From an uncultured Lachnospiraceae bacterium (lineage in GTDB: Bacteria > Bacillota > Clostridia > Lachnospirales > Lachnospiraceae), in contig CAJUII010000007.1 in NCBI GenBank assembly GCA_910586405.1, positions 1 through 14,311 of the forward strand: a stretch of DNA of 14,311 bases, in the 5' to 3' direction. The notes below the pieces were generated by a model. The model saw only the letters and a list, made by a program, of their open reading frames with translations, had not been told where the DNA came from and ran no database searches. Shown here in pieces: positions 13,380 to 14,311 of the stretch; position 1 is the stretch's first letter; each line of letters begins with the position of its first letter. Both the position numbers and the translations under genes were made by a program.

Positions 13380-14311
13380 TTAATTTGCCAAATACCTTCT
13401 GATTCCGGCTGGTGTACGGTAATTCCAGCTTGAAATCTTGATGCCTGTCTTAGGGCTTGACGCATGGATTACCTGACCATTTCCTATATAAATTGCCACA
13501 TGATTAATTCTTCCGTTCTTTGCATAGAATACCAGATCTCCCGGCTGCGCTGAACTATAGTCCACTTTCGTTCCAAGCTGTGCCTGCGATGCCGCGTGAT
13601 GCGGGAGACTCACGCCGTACTTTTTGAAGATGCTCAGTGTAAATCCCGAACAGTCCGCACCATTTGTCAGACTGGTGCCGCCCCATACATACGGATTGCC
13701 GACAAACTGTTTTGCATACTGTACCAGATCAACGCGCACATCGGACACACCCTGTCCATATTTAAGCTCTGTGAGCGTCACAGCCTTTTCAAGCCGCTCC
13801 TCCACATCGACATACTCACCAGAAACATACGCCTCCTCATCATCGAGCAAGAATTTAATCCAGCCATTATCCATGATTTCTACGACTTCAAGCTCCTCCT
13901 CCTCTGGTATGAGTGTGATGACAACGGAGTCTGTGTTCGGCTCTTCTCTGACTTTCAAAGTCTGTGTGTTTACAACAGCCAGCATGGAAGCTACCTCACG
14001 ACCTCTCGAAATCGCAGCATCATCAAGATATAAGAACTCTGTACTGCAATATCCTTCTACCTTTCCTGACTTGATATGTGCCCATCCATTTTCATCTATA
14101 TCAAGAACTTCACATGCTGCATCTTTCGGCAGCTTTCCGATTAATTTCCCATTTTCGTTTGGCTCTTCTCTGATATTCAAGTGGTTGTCCACATGGGCGA
14201 TACCTAGATTTGTATATCCCCAATGTGTCTCAGGCGCTGTCTCTTTTGCGGCGTCCGTCTGTGGTTCCACACTTTCTGACTGCTCAGTCTGCTCCTCAGA
14301 CGCTTCTCCAG
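13380..14311 (-). CDS. SH3-domain NlpC/P60 peptidoglycan endopeptidase (5' end outside window)
   Basis: The visible 309 residues are the C-terminal part of a secreted cell-wall hydrolase. The reading frame stays open to the right edge, so the GTG at 14270 is not the start; the signal peptide should lie outside. In order there is a Glu/Gln/Ser/Thr-rich segment, a bacterial SH3 domain (HVDNHLNIREEPNENGKLIG), a second one (TLKVREEPNTDSVVITLIPE), and the NlpC/P60 domain. The last has catalytic Cys in GADCSGFTLS, His in INHVAIYIGNG and a third polar site in VIHASSPKTG. The family cleaves the gamma-D-Glu to diamino-acid bond in peptidoglycan stems, in growth or cell separation. The SH3 repeats bind wall. 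No terminator separates it from the rpsO promoter. Confidence 0.9.
   Translation of the reverse strand, partial: GEASEEQTEQSESVEPQTDAAKETAPETHWGYTNLGIAHVDNHLNIREEPNENGKLIGKLPKDAACEVLDIDENGWAHIKSGKVEGYCSTEFLYLDDAAISRGREVASMLAVVNTQTLKVREEPNTDSVVITLIPEEEELEVVEIMDNGWIKFLLDDEEAYVSGEYVDVEERLEKAVTLTELKYGQGVSDVRVDLVQYAKQFVGNPYVWGGTSLTNGADCSGFTLSIFKKYGVSLPHHAASQAQLGTKVDYSSAQPGDLVFYAKNGRINHVAIYIGNGQVIHASSPKTGIKISSWNYRTPAGIRRYLAN

Overview
The window looks like a chromosomal segment of a Clostridia bacterium, most likely Lachnospiraceae (inferred, not proven). The signs are moderate GC, strong AGGAGG-type ribosome binding sites, TTGACA/TATAAT promoters with 17-base spacers, DUF6179/DUF6323-like proteins, a single-pass anti-sigma candidate beside an ECF sigma factor, an Lsa/CplR-type ABC-F protein and an rpsO-pnp segment. 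Only two complete genes lie on the + strand. Everything else reads on the - strand.

Left part (1-2177). The start of a TetR-type regulator (TTG start, running off the left edge) diverges from a glycerol-1-phosphate dehydrogenase-like gene, which is followed after 20 bases by an Imm51-like immunity protein gene. The divergent promoters are near-perfect and mirror-symmetric. Between them lie two inverted 22-base arms, probably the operator of this locus. The + strand unit meets the - strand DUF6179-like gene tail to tail, with stop codons overlapping by 3 bases.

Middle part (2174-7293). A DUF6323/DUF6179-like pair of unknown function comes first. Next is an ABC-F ribosome-protection gene with a leader of about 365 bases, holding a consensus promoter, a three-codon upstream ORF and two terminator-like hairpins. 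This is the layout of antibiotic-inducible attenuation. Then come a ClbS/DfsB-like gene whose promoter is covered by a 16-base-arm palindrome, and a translationally coupled pair (small acidic protein plus retropepsin-like protein) with its own promoter.

Right-middle part (7307-10258). An ECF sigma factor and a membrane-anchored probable anti-sigma protein overlap by ATGA and are preceded by an ECF-type promoter. Next are a 73-residue small protein with its own promoter and terminator, and a P-loop kinase-like protein.

Right part (10315-14311). The housekeeping order is NlpC/P60 cell-wall hydrolase (5' end outside the window), rpsO and pnp, all on the - strand. rpsO has a strong promoter and a structured leader. 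The 404-base rpsO-pnp gap is packed with hairpins, which may act as a pnp leader or processing region or may be a repeat element. No tRNA, rRNA, CRISPR array or transposase gene was seen.
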